From assembly GCA_015680685.1 (NCBI GenBank), contig MNCI01001992.1, forward strand, positions 166,624-230,623: a stretch of 64,000 nt of DNA, given 5' to 3'. A program made the translations under genes and the position numbers. The stretch comes from Gnetum montanum. Lineage: Eukaryota > Streptophyta > Gnetopsida > Gnetales > Gnetaceae. Shown here piece by piece: positions 22,093 through 33,735 of this stretch. How positions within the stretch are numbered: the first letter of the stretch is position 1; each line of letters opens with the position of its first letter. The notes below the pieces were generated by a model that made no database searches, was not told where the DNA came from, and worked only from the letters and a program-made list of their open reading frames with translations.

Positions 22093-24610
22093 CTATAATC
22101 ACACAAAGATCAATTGTTAGTAAGGTTATTAAAAAAAGTTCAATGATTTCATACCTTAATCATTACCTTTAATAAATGTTAAATTCTTTTCATATTGTGA
22201 TTTTAGAGTTAGAAAATATTTTTTCAAGGAAGTTGCCCTCAAAGTTTAATGTTGAACTTGGTTTGTTAGGTGACACATAAAAGGACCTAGTTTTGAGGAA
22301 AATTTGGTAAAATGATGACAAAGGAAAGAATAGATTTGGCAATAAAGTTCTCAGAGGGTATAAGATGATGTGGTGGTATGCAACAAGTACAAATTGCAAA
22401 AGTCACGCAAGTGGGTTCTCCCCAAAGCAGGTTCCAACCTATAATGCCCTTGCATAACCATGCCTTAAAATGTTCGTAGGCACTAGAAGGGTTAAATGTA
22501 ATCCATACTAGTTTCATAAAACACACACATGTAGATACCATCAAGATGAGGTAAGAATTATACGCTATGTGAGACATGAGCTATAATTACACAAATAGTG
22601 AGATGAGAGGAACTAGAGAAAGGATCATAGAGATTGGGACATAGTGAATCTTGCATGTAAATCATGATTAAAGTGTCATTAAGCTGTCATTCCACGATCA
22701 GGACCAAGTCCATTCCTCTAATTAGTGACACCACATTGTTTCATCCCATGATGAGTGAATATGAGAGTTCCAAAACAACAAGGCATACGATCACTTGGCG
22801 TTTTGTCCAAGGGAGGAGTGACTTTTGTTTTATGGCACTTTGTTTTTCTTCTTTTCTTTTCTCTTTTTTTTTCTTTTCTTTCTTTCTTTTGAATACTAAA
22901 TCTAGAGAAGCCACCAACCTTTAGGCATGGGTGCATGTCTTTCTAGTGGGACCCCCTAGAAGAGCATTGGGTTTTTGGAGTGCCCTTTTGATTACTCTTA
23001 CTCCCATTTTTTGTTAGATCTACAAGGATCTTAGTATAACCACGTTATATGACAACTCCCATAGACATCACCAAAGAGAATCCGCAAGTCTCCTTGACGT
23101 CACACCCTAATCATTCCCTCTTGGTCCATCCTTCTTCATTCTGGGTACAATGAACACAAAATTAATTTTAAGTTTTATGAATGTCAAGAATATCACTGTA
23201 CCCTCTCGAACAGAACCTCTTATTTGTAGAATGGATGAGTGTGTGTAATGGGCTCACTGTCCAAATAATTGACCACTTGAGACTCAATAACATAGAACAC
23301 ACCTCAACCAATGAGCCACATGAGTGTTTTATTTGTAGATGAGATTACGTATAAGAACACAAAAAGACAAATGGACGAAATGATAAAACAAGAAATTGAA
23401 AAATGAAAAACTAGAAAACAAAAAGTTGTAAAATTAAAGAAAATGAAAAGTATTTATTAATCCTGCTTGCTATTAGAATGGGGGATATCCCTCATAGCTA
23501 AATGGTTGAGGATGGCAAGGATTAATGAATGACAATGGGGATAGCTAAACAATACATCAACTAATATATAGACTACTAATACAATTGGCAATGAGGTGGA
23601 AAATGGAGAAAGAATGATGGGAAGAAGAGAATGGAATGGAGTCCCAAGAATAAGGTGGTGTACAGTCCCTTGTGTATGTATGGTTAATGTGATTGAATAG
23701 ACCCCATTCCAAAACCAGCCTCAAACAATCCACATCTAGTGACTTCACATTAATACACTTGGCCAATCCATCCACTTGAAGTAATAAGAATGCTTCTGCC
23801 AAAGAGTCATCATCATTCCGAAGAAACGAGAAAGGGAAAAGTAGGAAGCGAGAGAGGGTCTTAGTTAGAGGGAACATGTTTGTTTAGTTTCATAACTAGT
23901 TCTTGTAGCCCAGATGATTATTTTGTTGAAGGGGTGTGCTTTGAATTCTTACTATTTTTTTTCTTTTCTCTTTTTTTTTATAAATTTTTTTTACGTGAGA
24001 ACCACACCATGCAAAGACTTATTTTTATTGGCTCAGCTTCCTAATAATGGAGCAACGTTGGAATGGTAACAAAAACTCAAGAAGAAAACATCCAAGAACC
24101 TAAAAGAATAGCTAGCAAAAATGCATCAAATCCCCTTAAAGTCACATCCTTTTCAGTCCTTGAGTCCTTCCTTAGTTTGAGAAATGCCAAGTCACCAATT
24201 TGTTAATCATTTTATTATTAAGAAAGGGACTGTACAGTTCCAAGCCAAGAGAGACCATAGAAATTCATGGATGCATGGACGATATGAACTCATTTCCTAT
24301 TATATCAAAAGAACCATACCTTAGTATCAACATTATAACTCAAAGGTAAAAACAAAACATTAGCAATCCATAGAATACAGTTCATACCACCATTAGGAGC
24401 ACTTATTAGGTGACAAATCTAATAAAACAAAAACAACAAACAAAGACAAAAAATAAAAACAAACAAAACAAATAGTCACACAAAGAAGTGAAAAAGAATA
24501 AATGATGTTGTAAAAAAAACAAGAAAAGTTAAATAAATTTGTAAAACAAAAATGTGTAAAACAAAAAATTAAAAAGGAACCGAGGGCCTTAATTGGTTAG
24601 CAAAGTTGAC
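22093..24610 (-). other. A3 non-coding region between pol and the third ORF
   Basis: No supported gene. Most of it (22420-24600) is colinear with A6 50330-51430, including shared blocks near 23530-23900 and 24340-24590. A T/C-rich run lies at 22840-22890. No GATATC array or clear internal TATA block is seen, unlike A4. The ORF at 22664-22924 is low-complexity and not supported. Confidence 0.5.
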
Positions 24611-24633
24611 CAACTCTCCCATGATTGAGTTGG
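24611..24633 (-). promoter_or_regulatory. Second polypurine-like site of A3, after pol
   Basis: Minus strand CCAACTCAATCATGGGAGAG. It is a decayed form of the block after integrase in A2, A5 and A6. Confidence 0.45.
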
Positions 24634-24722
24634 AATAAGGAGATCTGAAATAATGAGCAAGGTCATCCCTTCTCAAAGGTATTATGTGCACTAACCATTC
24701 TATATTCATGGAAAGGTTTGGT

Positions 24723-25900
24723 CTATTGCACATTGACTAACAATCTCTTATCAGGGCTCTTAGGTTTGTATATGGCCCCTGAAGGAAAGGTTGTATGAAT
24801 AATGTAAGGTCCTTCCCACAGTGTTTGAAATTTTGTGCATTGTAGCACATGTGTGGGATTCCAATAGAGAACCTTATCTCCTGGTTGATATTTGACCTTT
24901 CGAATCTTCAAGTCATGATGTTGCTTGTTATATGCCTTGTGCAACTCATTTGATGACATGGTAGGTAGTCGGTTTTCTTCTAGCATGTTTAAAGTTGCCA
25001 ACCTTTATTTTTGTGCTAGATCAAGATCAAGGTGGAGGTCACAAGCCATGGATAGTGTACAGAGCTCGATTTGAATTGAAAGCATTGGAAGCTTTCTATA
25101 CACTAACTCATAGGGAGAGTAGCCTATAGGGAGTTTCCAAGTGGAGTGGTATGCCCAAAGAGCATCATTCAGTTTAGTGCTCCAATCTCACCTATACTTG
25201 CTAATTTTCCTAGTTAATATTTTAGTGATCTCCCTATTGGTGACCTTAGCTTGTCCATTAGCTTGGGGGGTGATAATGTGTAGATAATTTATGTTCAACC
25301 CCTAAGCATTACATTAGCTTTCAAAAAGTTACACTTGTGAAGTGTGTTCCATTATCCAAAATAAGTGCACATGTCACACCAAATCTATTTACGATTTGTT
25401 GTTGCATAAATTGTGCAGCTATGGATGATGTGTAGTCCTTAACAATAGCTGCTTCAGTCCATTTCGTTAGATAGTCTATAGTAACTACAATGTAAGCTTT
25501 TCTTCTGGACATTGGTGTAATGGGTCCCATAAAGTCTATTCCCCAAATGTTGAAGGGTTCTAAAGGTTGAATCCATTGTTGCGGACCCTCCATTCTAGCA
25601 ATCATTCCCCCATCATGTTGGCAACGCTCACAAGATTAGACAAATTGATGGGCATCCTAAAATAATGTTGGCTAGTTATATCCTACAAGCAAGATCTTAA
25701 TAGTCGTTCATCTCCCCATATAGTAACCCCCACAAGGGCCCTCATGAGCATCTTAAAGAACTCTCAATTGGTCTACCGTGGGCATGCACCATCGAACCAA
25801 GCCATTAGGACATACTTTGTAAAGTTGTCTGTTGATCTCCATGAAGTACTTGGCTCTATGAAGAAACTGTTGTTTCTTTCCAAAGTCTAGCTCCTATGGT
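24723..25900 (-). pseudogene. A3 integrase
   Basis: The best-preserved integrase here. From 25605 it reads GPQQWIQPLEPFNIWGIDFM, then VTIDYLTKWTEAAIVKDY and VNRFGVTCALILDNGTHFTS, covering the first two catalytic Asp. The upstream SCERCQH fragment is the end of the zinc region. The C-terminal tail (24723-25001) has RIRKVKYQPGDKVLYWNPTH, typical of Gypsy integrase ends. The catalytic Glu region (about 25000-25300) contains stops. The order matches A2. Confidence 0.87.
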
Positions 25901-26127
25901 TTCTATTGGGTAAGGAGATAGGTGAGAATGCTACCATACTAGTTTATCTCCATGGGTTGGTTATTCACCACACTGGCAAAGAGGGCTTCATCAGGAAAAT
26001 GATTAGACATTACATATTCATCCTCTTTGCTATCGCAGCACAATCGAGATAAATGATCTACAACTACATTCTCGGTGCCTTTCTGATCAACCATTGTTAG
26101 ATCGAACTCCTGTAGGATTACCAGCCA

Positions 26128-26340
26128 TCATATAATATGAGGGCTAATTGTTGGCTTGTTCATGAGGAACCAGATTGCACTATGATCCATATGGATGAAC
26201 ACTTTGTAACCTAACAGATAGTGCCTAAACTTATCCAGTGTAAACACTACAGCCATTAATTCTTTCTCTGTAGTTGTGTAGTTAAGTTGTGCACTGGCGA
26301 TACTTCTACTTGCATAGTGGATGTAGTAAGGGCATTTTTG
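26128..26340 (-). pseudogene. A3 RNase H fragment
   Basis: Reads YASRSIASAQLNYTTTEKEL, then FRHYLLGYKVFIHMDHSAI, the second half of a Ty3/Gypsy RNase H with its TEKE and D-H-A region. It is cut by the assembly gap on its upstream side. The same segment is in A5 at 43800-43960. Confidence 0.85.
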
Positions 26341-27135
26341 NNNNNNNNNNNNNNNNNNNNNNNNNNNNNNNNNNNNNNNNNNNNNNNNNNNNNNNNNNNN
26401 NNNNNNNNNNNNNNNNNNNNNNNNNNNNNNNNNNNNNNNNNNNNNNNNNNNNNNNNNNNNNNNNNNNNNNNNNNNNNNNNNNNNNNNNNNNNNNNNNNNN
26501 NNNNNNNNNNNNNNNNNNNNNNNNNNNNNNNNNNNNNNNNNNNNNNNNNNNNNNNNNNNNNNNNNNNNNNNNNNNNNNNNNNNNNNNNNNNNNNNNNNNN
26601 NNNNNNNNNNNNNNNNNNNNNNNNNNNNNNNNNNNNNNNNNNNNNNNNNNNNNNNNNNNNNNNNNNNNNNNNNNNNNNNNNNNNNNNNNNNNNNNNNNNN
26701 NNNNNNNNNNNNNNNNNNNNNNNNNNNNNNNNNNNNNNNNNNNNNNNNNNNNNNNNNNNNNNNNNNNNNNNNNNNNNNNNNNNNNNNNNNNNNNNNNNNN
26801 NNNNNNNNNNNNNNNNNNNNNNNNNNNNNNNNNNNNNNNNNNNNNNNNNNNNNNNNNNNNNNNNNNNNNNNNNNNNNNNNNNNNNNNNNNNNNNNNNNNN
26901 NNNNNNNNNNNNNNNNNNNNNNNNNNNNNNNNNNNNNNNNNNNNNNNNNNNNNNNNNNNNNNNNNNNNNNNNNNNNNNNNNNNNNNNNNNNNNNNNNNNN
27001 NNNNNNNNNNNNNNNNNNNNNNNNNNNNNNNNNNNNNNNNNNNNNNNNNNNNNNNNNNNNNNNNNNNNNNNNNNNNNNNNNNNNNNNNNNNNNNNNNNNN
27101 NNNNNNNNNNNNNNNNNNNNNNNNNNNNNNNNNNN
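26341..27135. other. Assembly gap, 795 N
   Basis: Runs of N remove the A3 RT. The matching distance in A2, from the linker phrase TTTGTTTGGAAGCAAG to the RNase H point, is about 1.07 kb. The true gap may therefore be longer than the 795 N written. ORFs that appear to cross the gap are artefacts. Confidence 0.95.
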
Positions 27136-27430
27136 CTTTTTGTTTGGAAGCAAGTCTTGCATTGATGATTACCGATTTTCCATTTTCGAGGGTCATATAT
27201 TCCAGACCGGTGGGCAATGGTTTCAATTCTAAGGGCTCTTGTTTGAATTTTTTAGGAATTTTCAACTTTTCCTAGTTGATGTTTTCAAGGTTAAGGCTTG
27301 GAAGTTGGCAACAGACTTACTCTAATGCATCTATGCTTTTAATATAAGTGCAAGTTATTCCCTCAGTTAGTTCCATGCATGTTAGTGAGTTGCTCTCATG
27401 ATCAGTTATTAGCCACTAGGTGTCTTCTTG
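27136..27430 (-). pseudogene. A3 pol linker
   Basis: Contains EPLELKPLPTGLEYMTLEN, the Athila-type linker, followed by INARLASKQK running into the gap. It is clearer than the A2 copy because the LELKPLP core is intact. Confidence 0.75.
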
Positions 27431-27900
27431 TCATGTGACTGCTGCATACACGCACTTTTGTATATTGATGTCTTGTGCATACCGATTACACGCAGTTAAT
27501 GCTAAACTTTGCACAACCCATGATTTTTGCACGCAATTGCACCTTGTATCACTATATGTGATGCATGGAACCTTCTTCTTCTCAATCTTTACAAAAGTGT
27601 TTTCCTTAGATATTTCCAAGGAAAGATCGTGGATTCCTAGGCATGCATCTATAGTACTTAGCCATGCCATTTCCATTATTATTGGAAAGTCCCCTTTACC
27701 GTTATTCACTTGTATCACTAAGAAATCAGGTAGGTACGACCACCCACACATAGTGGTAACGATGTCCTCCACTAGTCCCAAGGGAACAATGATGGATTGA
27801 TCGGCCAGCTCTAGGAAAATATTGCTCTTGCTTAATGGAGGTAGGTTCCAAGCTTTGTACATTTCTTATGATATTAATTTGACTCCAGAACTTGAATCAG
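27431..27900 (-). pseudogene. A3 aspartic protease
   Basis: A 143-codon open stretch from 27862 covers the retropepsin core after the active site: MYKAWNLPPLSKSNIFLELA, PLGLVEDIV, FLVIQVNNGKGDFPII and a C-terminal Cys-rich tail. Upstream, the active-site segment is one base shorter than in A6 (ALLDLGSRVNLIS), so a frameshift destroys the catalytic Asp reading. Confidence 0.8.
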
Positions 27901-28029
27901 AAGAGCTTTACATGGCACATTCCCAACAATTTAGAGATAGATTAGGGGGCTTCTAGGATCAGAGAATTTCCTGGGAAGGTGGCCAACCTTAATCCAGTCA
28001 GTAAAAACATGTGTTAACATAATCGTATG

Positions 28030-30556
28030 CATCGAGCTTGGTGTTTAGTTTGAAGGGAGCTCTAAAGCCTTATTTGATGGGGAGGCATTTAGAGGTTCAA
28101 TCGCTTGTGGTTGTAAGGGCTTGGTTGGACTATTGGCTCTGAAGAAAGGTCTTTTCTTCATATAGTTGTTAAAACCAATAGTAGGTTGAGAATTTACAGC
28201 CCTTGTGGCATTGCATTGCTACAGTTGAGTAGGGAGTTCCCCTTGCATTGTTGAAGTGGGTGGTAACAAAGCTATCAGTATGAGAGCCACAGATGGATTT
28301 GAAGGATGGTATGTTTATGGGTTATCTCCCCTAGGAGAAGGAGTTCTATAATACTCACTAGCTTGGTAGTGATGTTGTGGTATAATGTGACCAACAGAGT
28401 CATGTGGAGAGATTGGATGTTGCACGTAGTAGCCATATGGGTCCAGTTGTCGATGGGGGTATGTTGCCTTAGTGGTGGCATCCCCCATGACTGTGGGTAT
28501 TGCCACTATTCATGTTGCTCAACGGGTTGTGGTGGAGTTCCACTTGGATAATATGTTGAAGGTTGGTGGAATTGCTTTGGGTTACCTTGGAGATAAGGTA
28601 ATCATCGGGGTGTTTTCCGTTTATTTAGTCATGGGTTGAGTGCATACACCTCAGACTCTTGTAGATGTGAGATCACTAGGCAACATCCCTTAGGATGGTC
28701 ATATTGGCATATCTCACATCCACCGTCATTGTCCATATCTGAATCCACAACCTCTTTTGTGATGGCCATTTTGCCCTTACCTTTGTTACGTTAATTATCC
28801 ACTTCTCTCTTTTTTCTTTTGTCATGGTCACTACCTTGCTCCCTAAACTCCTCTACAATTTTAAGAACAGTTTCAAACCTACTATCCAGGGAGTTCCACA
28901 TTTGGTCTACATTTGCCAATACTTCTGTTGTTAATTTTTGGAGAGGTAAAGTTTTCCTATTCACCATCTCTTCGAGTGGTGACTCTTCTTCCTCCTCACA
29001 AAATCTCACTCCCTTTTTTCGGAGGGAAGGATCTCGGTTGTATTCTTTCACACTTTCTCTTTTTCATAGCTCACCTTCTTCTTTGGCTACTTGCTCTAGC
29101 AATCGATGAATTTGATGGGACCTAAGCTTCGATAACCTTCCTTGGGCATACGTCCTAAGGGTTCTTCTTATTTCATGCCTAAGTCCATCCATGAGATGGC
29201 GTAGTTGATCCCGCTACAAATAACCATGGTTGGGGCAATGATGTAACAATGCATAATAGCGGCCCATGGTAGCATCCAAGGGTTCATGATTTCCTTGCTT
29301 CCATCCTTGGATTTGCTTCTTCAGGTTAGACACTTGGGAGTACAGTTGGTACTTATCATTGAATAGTTCTAACATTGTACTCCACCTCCGAATGGATTCC
29401 AGCTCTAAGGTCGAGTACCAACTTTCAGCTTCTTTCACTAGTGTCCTTGGGACAAACTTTAGTTTTTGCCATTCATTTTCTATGTTTTCCAAGGCACATG
29501 CATTGTGGAATGCTTGTAAATGATTTTGAGGATCAGCATTGTATCCCCCTTCAAATCGTGGGATGTTGTTCATTTCTAACCTCTTGATCCTACTATCCTT
29601 TTAGTGCCTTGTTGGAACTCTTACGGTGTCTATTATATCTAGCATGCTGCTAGTTGCGAGTAGGGGTTCTTTGTGATCATCTCGTTCATAGCGTCTATGG
29701 TGTCTACATGATTCCCTACTCTCCCTTCTTCTATGCCTTGATTCCTTAGAGTTCCCTCGTCCTCGTTCTCGATTGTCTCTTCAATGTTTTTCACTCTATT
29801 TTCCTTTATCCTCACGATTGATTTCCCTATGACTATGTTTGGACACTGAAGGAGAGGGTGAAGGTGATGATGAAGGTGAAGAAGAAGGAGAACCATCACC
29901 ATGACATTTTTTCTACCTTCTCTTTAGTGGTCTCGGCCTCAATCGTGATCACGATCAGAATGCCTGCTCTTATTGTGTGTTTGTATTCCTTCTTTGAACA
30001 CTTCATGTTCGTGGTTATCAGAACTAGGGTTGTGAATAGTGGAGTAAAGGTTCTGATACACTACCTCCTGACCAATGTTAGGAGAAGGAACATCATTTTG
30101 TGGGGAACCTGTTGGAATAGGTTCACCGTTCTCAATTTTGCTTAAAATGTGCGAAGCATCATGGTGTCATTTACCCTTCAAGGATGTGTGGTATCTCTCC
30201 TGTCGCAAGTCCCTTTGATGTTGTGCTTTTGTGGGATGATAGTCCCTTGTGTCATGATCGCATGCAACGTATTCTATGTATAAAAGCAGCATACCTATTC
30301 TTGTGAGAGCATGAAGGAGCATGTTGAACACTAATCGATCTGGAGGCAACACTATATTACCCTCCAAGTATCTCCAACACAGTTGTTCATCTTGGTGGAG
30401 AATAAAGGTGAAATCGGGTGCATATTCATCATGATGATTATATAGCACATGAAATTGTTGAGGAATTGGTGGATTCTGGTTATGTGTATTATGCCGCCGA
30501 TTGTCTCTTGTGTTAGTCCTAGGTAGTGAAGTGCTCTTATGCAAAGAAGAAGACAT
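28030..30556 (-). pseudogene. A3 gag
   Basis: Starts MSSSLHKSTSLPRTNTRD at 30556; the N-terminal block DEYAPDFTFILHQDEQLCW matches A2. A central capsid-like part (29214-29573) reads MNNIPRFEGGYNADPQNHL and AESWYSTLELESIRRWSTM. A basic/acidic hinge (28791-29051) precedes the zinc knuckle CEICQYDHPKGCC (28680-28725). The C-terminus is Pro/Gln/Tyr-rich. The central block resembles the plant retrotransposon gag family (W-Y-L..I-W). Frameshifts separate the blocks. Confidence 0.83.
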
Positions 30557-30681
30557 TTTTGTCTTGTTCGGTGTGTGATGTACTATTGTCTTATCTTTCT
30601 TTGATTAACCCTAAGGGTTCATTCTAGCGTTCCAATGATATGAATGATTTCCTATGTTCTATGTAGTGCACAAACAACTAA

Positions 30682-30701
30682 GTCCCTAACAACGGTGCCA
30701 A
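30682..30701 (-). promoter_or_regulatory. Primer-binding site of A3 (tRNA-Asp type)
   Basis: Minus strand TTGGCACCGTTGTTAGGGAC. From its second base this is TGGCGCCGTTGCCGGGGA with three transitions, the complement of the plant tRNA-Asp 3' end. Confidence 0.82.
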
Positions 30702-31514
30702 TGATGAGTGGCGAGGTACCCCTACACTCAACCATACGAATACGAGCATTTCACGAGTGATTCGGTCGAACTCCAAGGACTAAGTGCTTATGCGCCTTAC
30801 TGGAACACTTAGGGTTAATCAATTGTTGTCTTTCCAAACTTGCTTGTATTGTCACAGTTGTATGGTTAAGTAAGCTTGAGGTATATGATTTTTGTAGCTT
30901 TTTTTCTTTTTATGTCTTCTACTAATAAAGGAAAGGAGAGAGAACTAAGTAACTAACTTACATTAACTATTCCTTAACTAAGTTCTAAAAGTTCCCAACA
31001 CCAGTATTCGTTCCCACTTGTCATACATAGCTTGAACTAGTGCAACACTGCTGGGATTACCAAACGTTAATCATTACTAGGTTACCAAGTGCTACACGCA
31101 TGCTCAAAGCAGTCATACTGAGTGTACTTAACTAAGAGAGTCGCAGGTTGAGAGAGATATTAATTAACTAGGAAAACATTAAACATTCAACAATAATTAA
31201 TTACTAATTAGCTTAATCTATATGCTGCAAGGTTTATCATAAAGTTTGTCTTTATTGCTATACACAAATCCGTGCTTAGGTACAAATTTCTTGAATAAAG
31301 ATCCGTTCACTCTATGGCTCCTACTGTGGGCACATAGAAATTATTTTAACTCTGGAATGACTAAACTGCAAGAATCTAGCTAAGGGTCTAAGTTTAACTC
31401 TCTTGAACAAAGGGTGCTTCCTCTTATTTATAGAAGATGAGGTAGGACGCGATATTGCATGGCGGATGCGATATCATGTACGTGATATCATGTACGCGAT
31501 ATCACGACTCATCA
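30702..31514 (-). repeat. 5' LTR of A3 (A6-like subtype)
   Basis: 813 bp, TGATGAG to CTCATCA. It shares CTCCAAGGACTAAGTGCTTA and CTGCAAGGTTTATCA with A6, not with its own 3' LTR. U3 has four GATATC/GATATT blocks (31449-31505). The TATA box on the minus strand is at 31424-31433. Confidence 0.88.
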
Positions 31515-33000
31515 ATCATTTGAACCTAAGGTCTATTTGAAATAAAAACTTTCCAAGCCATCTTTCCTAACAAAGGATAATTAATACTTTATATATATCT
31601 AAAATTTCATCCAGCAGAGGACCACGATTTACATATTGTATTTCAATTTAGAAGATGAAGCATTTTCTTCAAATGGTTGGACTACAAAAAAGTTCTCTTT
31701 TTTTTTTCTCTACTTTAGAAATGATTGTTTTAGGACAATAAAAGCTAAAGAGATAATAACAAGGCAAAGTTTGAAGAGTATATCTCACCAAGTATAATCC
31801 ACTAGCCTACCGTAACAACTTACCCTTCCACTAGGCAAGTTTATTATCAATCTTTTGAAGAAGTGGGTACTAAAGTTCCTTCTTCATATGACCTAAAAAG
31901 ATAGGAAGCCTCAAATACATCAAATAATGAGTTTGCTTTTCATTCTAATAAATTAGTATATTTCTGTCTAGTAAAAGTTCTTGATTAACTCCAAAATTGA
32001 ACACATAACTTTTCTTTGAATTGATTCTTAAACCAAAGGCATTTGAAAACTTCAATACTATTGTATGCAAGTTTGCTACAAATTGTCAATTCCATCACTA
32101 AATAGAAAGGCATCATCATAATCTTAGTTGCAATCAAAAGCTAGTTTAATATCTCATATAATATTGTCATTTTTTAATTTTCTCAAGTAGGATCCCAAAC
32201 TCTCCATAGCTGTAATAAAAAGAAATGGAGAAATAGGATCACCTTGCCATAACCAATTTGAAGAGGAAAATTCTTAGCTCTAATTGATATGTTGATTATA
32301 ATGTCATTCTCTGGTCATGCTATTGTGTGTTTAGAATACTAGCCTATGAGAACATCGAGCTCAATGACATGTTTCAAATTTGAGGGATCAACGATTATCA
32401 TTAAAAAGAATGGTTTGAGGGATCAATGATGATCATTAATAAGAATGACAAATCTCGATCACAAGTAGCAAACATCTAGATCATTGGTAGCAACCCTTAA
32501 AGCCTTTGTATCCATTGATTGAGAAAAACTATTTTTTTTACACAACTTTTGTGTAGCTCCAATTGATTGTATCATAAACTTTTTAAAACTTTTGAAATTT
32601 CAAGTTTTAAGGCAATGGCTCCTTTTGAATATGGGATGAATAAAGAAACTCTTACACTAAAAGTACACAATCTAATATGTCACCCTTCTACAAAATCTCT
32701 TGTTCTTCAACAACTAAATGAAGCATCACTTTTTGCAATATTAAAAGTTATCAACAAATTTGACACAAAAGTAAAAAGTAAATAAACTAATAGATCAATA
32801 GTCTGTAACATCAATTGCATCATTATATTTTTTGTAACTATGAAATAACAAAAAAGGAAAGAAAACTCTATTTTGCAAAAGTGATTCACGATTTTATAGA
32901 TTTACATTTATATGATATAATAACAAATTTATCATAGAAAATTCATTCTCTACATCAATGGCAAATACCATCCTTAAGCACTTTCTTCCAAGCCTTCTTA
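31515..33000 (-). pseudogene. LINE (non-LTR retrotransposon) reverse transcriptase relic
   Basis: The minus strand reads through a plant L1-type RT in several frames: DVTDY-SI near 32830, the GFVEGR-like and ILDCVLLV region near 32690, ALKLEISK near 32600, VYDTINWSY near 32560, then FPLQIG and DPISPFLFITAMESLGSY (about 32180-32270). The thumb/connection part follows with HYLMYL-LPIFLGHMKKELWY and NKLA-WKGK (about 31830-31960). Many frameshifts and stops show decay. The A3 LTR cuts its 3' end at 31515. Confidence 0.78.
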
Positions 33001-33477
33001 ACCTAATTTTTATTTTAAAATTTTTTTTGGCCAAGATGCTAACTACCAACCCTATCCTAGAGTCCTTGGCTATGGTAAAACAATTTTATCATCAGGAAAT
33101 GAGGGAGAGGTCTTTTTGTCACAATTTTTTTAATCATCATAGTAGCTAAGGAGAAATTATTATTTTAGCTGAGAGTTTTGCCAAGAAGCCAACTACCTCT
33201 ACTTTGTTACGTAGATTTTATTCCTTAAAATATAGTGTCATAAATGTGGGTGAACAGATGAACTTCTTCATAAGAATTACCATTGAATATTTGTTTCCCC
33301 GAATCAATTTGATATTTGTTTCCCAAATCAATTTGAGATTTTATTAATTTTAAAAATATAAAAGATTTTCTCAACCAAATAATAGATATATATCATAAAT
33401 ATATTGGTAAACTAGTTTAATCACTCTGCCTACATTAAAAATTAATATATTGTGAGTTTCAAGAAAAAGTCCAGCAC
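33001..33477. other. AT-rich stretch between LINE relic and RING1 gene end
   Basis: I see no ORF, repeat or RNA gene here. It lies downstream of the RING1-like gene and may include the far LINE end. Confidence 0.4.
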
Positions 33478-33694
33478 TTAGCACCATTCCCATAAAATCG
33501 ATTAGGCAATGTTGTCGAAACAGCAAGACCGAGAACTGATATGAGGCCATAAAATTTTATTTTTTGAATAAAATGTGCTCAGGCTGCATGTTAGCGCCAT
33601 TCCCAGGGCCTCTTGACTTAACGATGCCTAAGAATCTGCAACGATAGTAGGCAATGTTGTCAAAACAGCAGGACCGAGAACTGATAGGAGGCCA
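33478..33694. repeat. Direct duplication in the RING1 3' region
   Basis: A 46-bp core, GGCAATGTTGTC-AAACAGCA..., at 33505-33550 is repeated at 33649-33694 with about four changes. The preceding TTAGC-CCATTCCCA is also duplicated (33478 and 33591), the second copy holding an extra insert. It lies within 260 bases after the stop codon. An AATAAA signal on the minus strand is at 33556-33561, between the copies. Confidence 0.7.
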
Positions 33695-33735
33695 TAGATA
33701 TCAATTCGAATTTTATAAGAGACATTAAATGGTAT

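Larger units (their letters stand above)
20621..31514 (-). mobile_element. A3: Athila-like retrotransposon with mismatched LTRs, minus strand
   Basis: About 10.9 kb with gag, protease, linker, RNase H, integrase and both LTRs in normal order; RT lies in the N gap. The 3' LTR (20621-21490) belongs to the same subtype as the A4 LTR, whereas the 5' LTR (30702-31514) belongs to the A6 subtype. The outer flanks also disagree: TTTAT on the left, ATCAT on the right, and chromovirus versus LINE sequence. It is therefore best read as a recombinant of two elements rather than a clean insertion. All ORFs are broken. Confidence 0.85.

Noticed and set aside
22664-22936. Overlapping plus and minus ORFs in A3
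   Set aside because: Both come from a T/C-rich run (Phe/Ser/Leu or Lys/Glu/Arg repeats) in a non-coding part of the element.
26128-27275. Four long ORFs of 290-340 codons on both strands
   Set aside because: They are mostly X residues produced by the N gap. Only the short ends (RNase H and the linker on the minus strand) are real.
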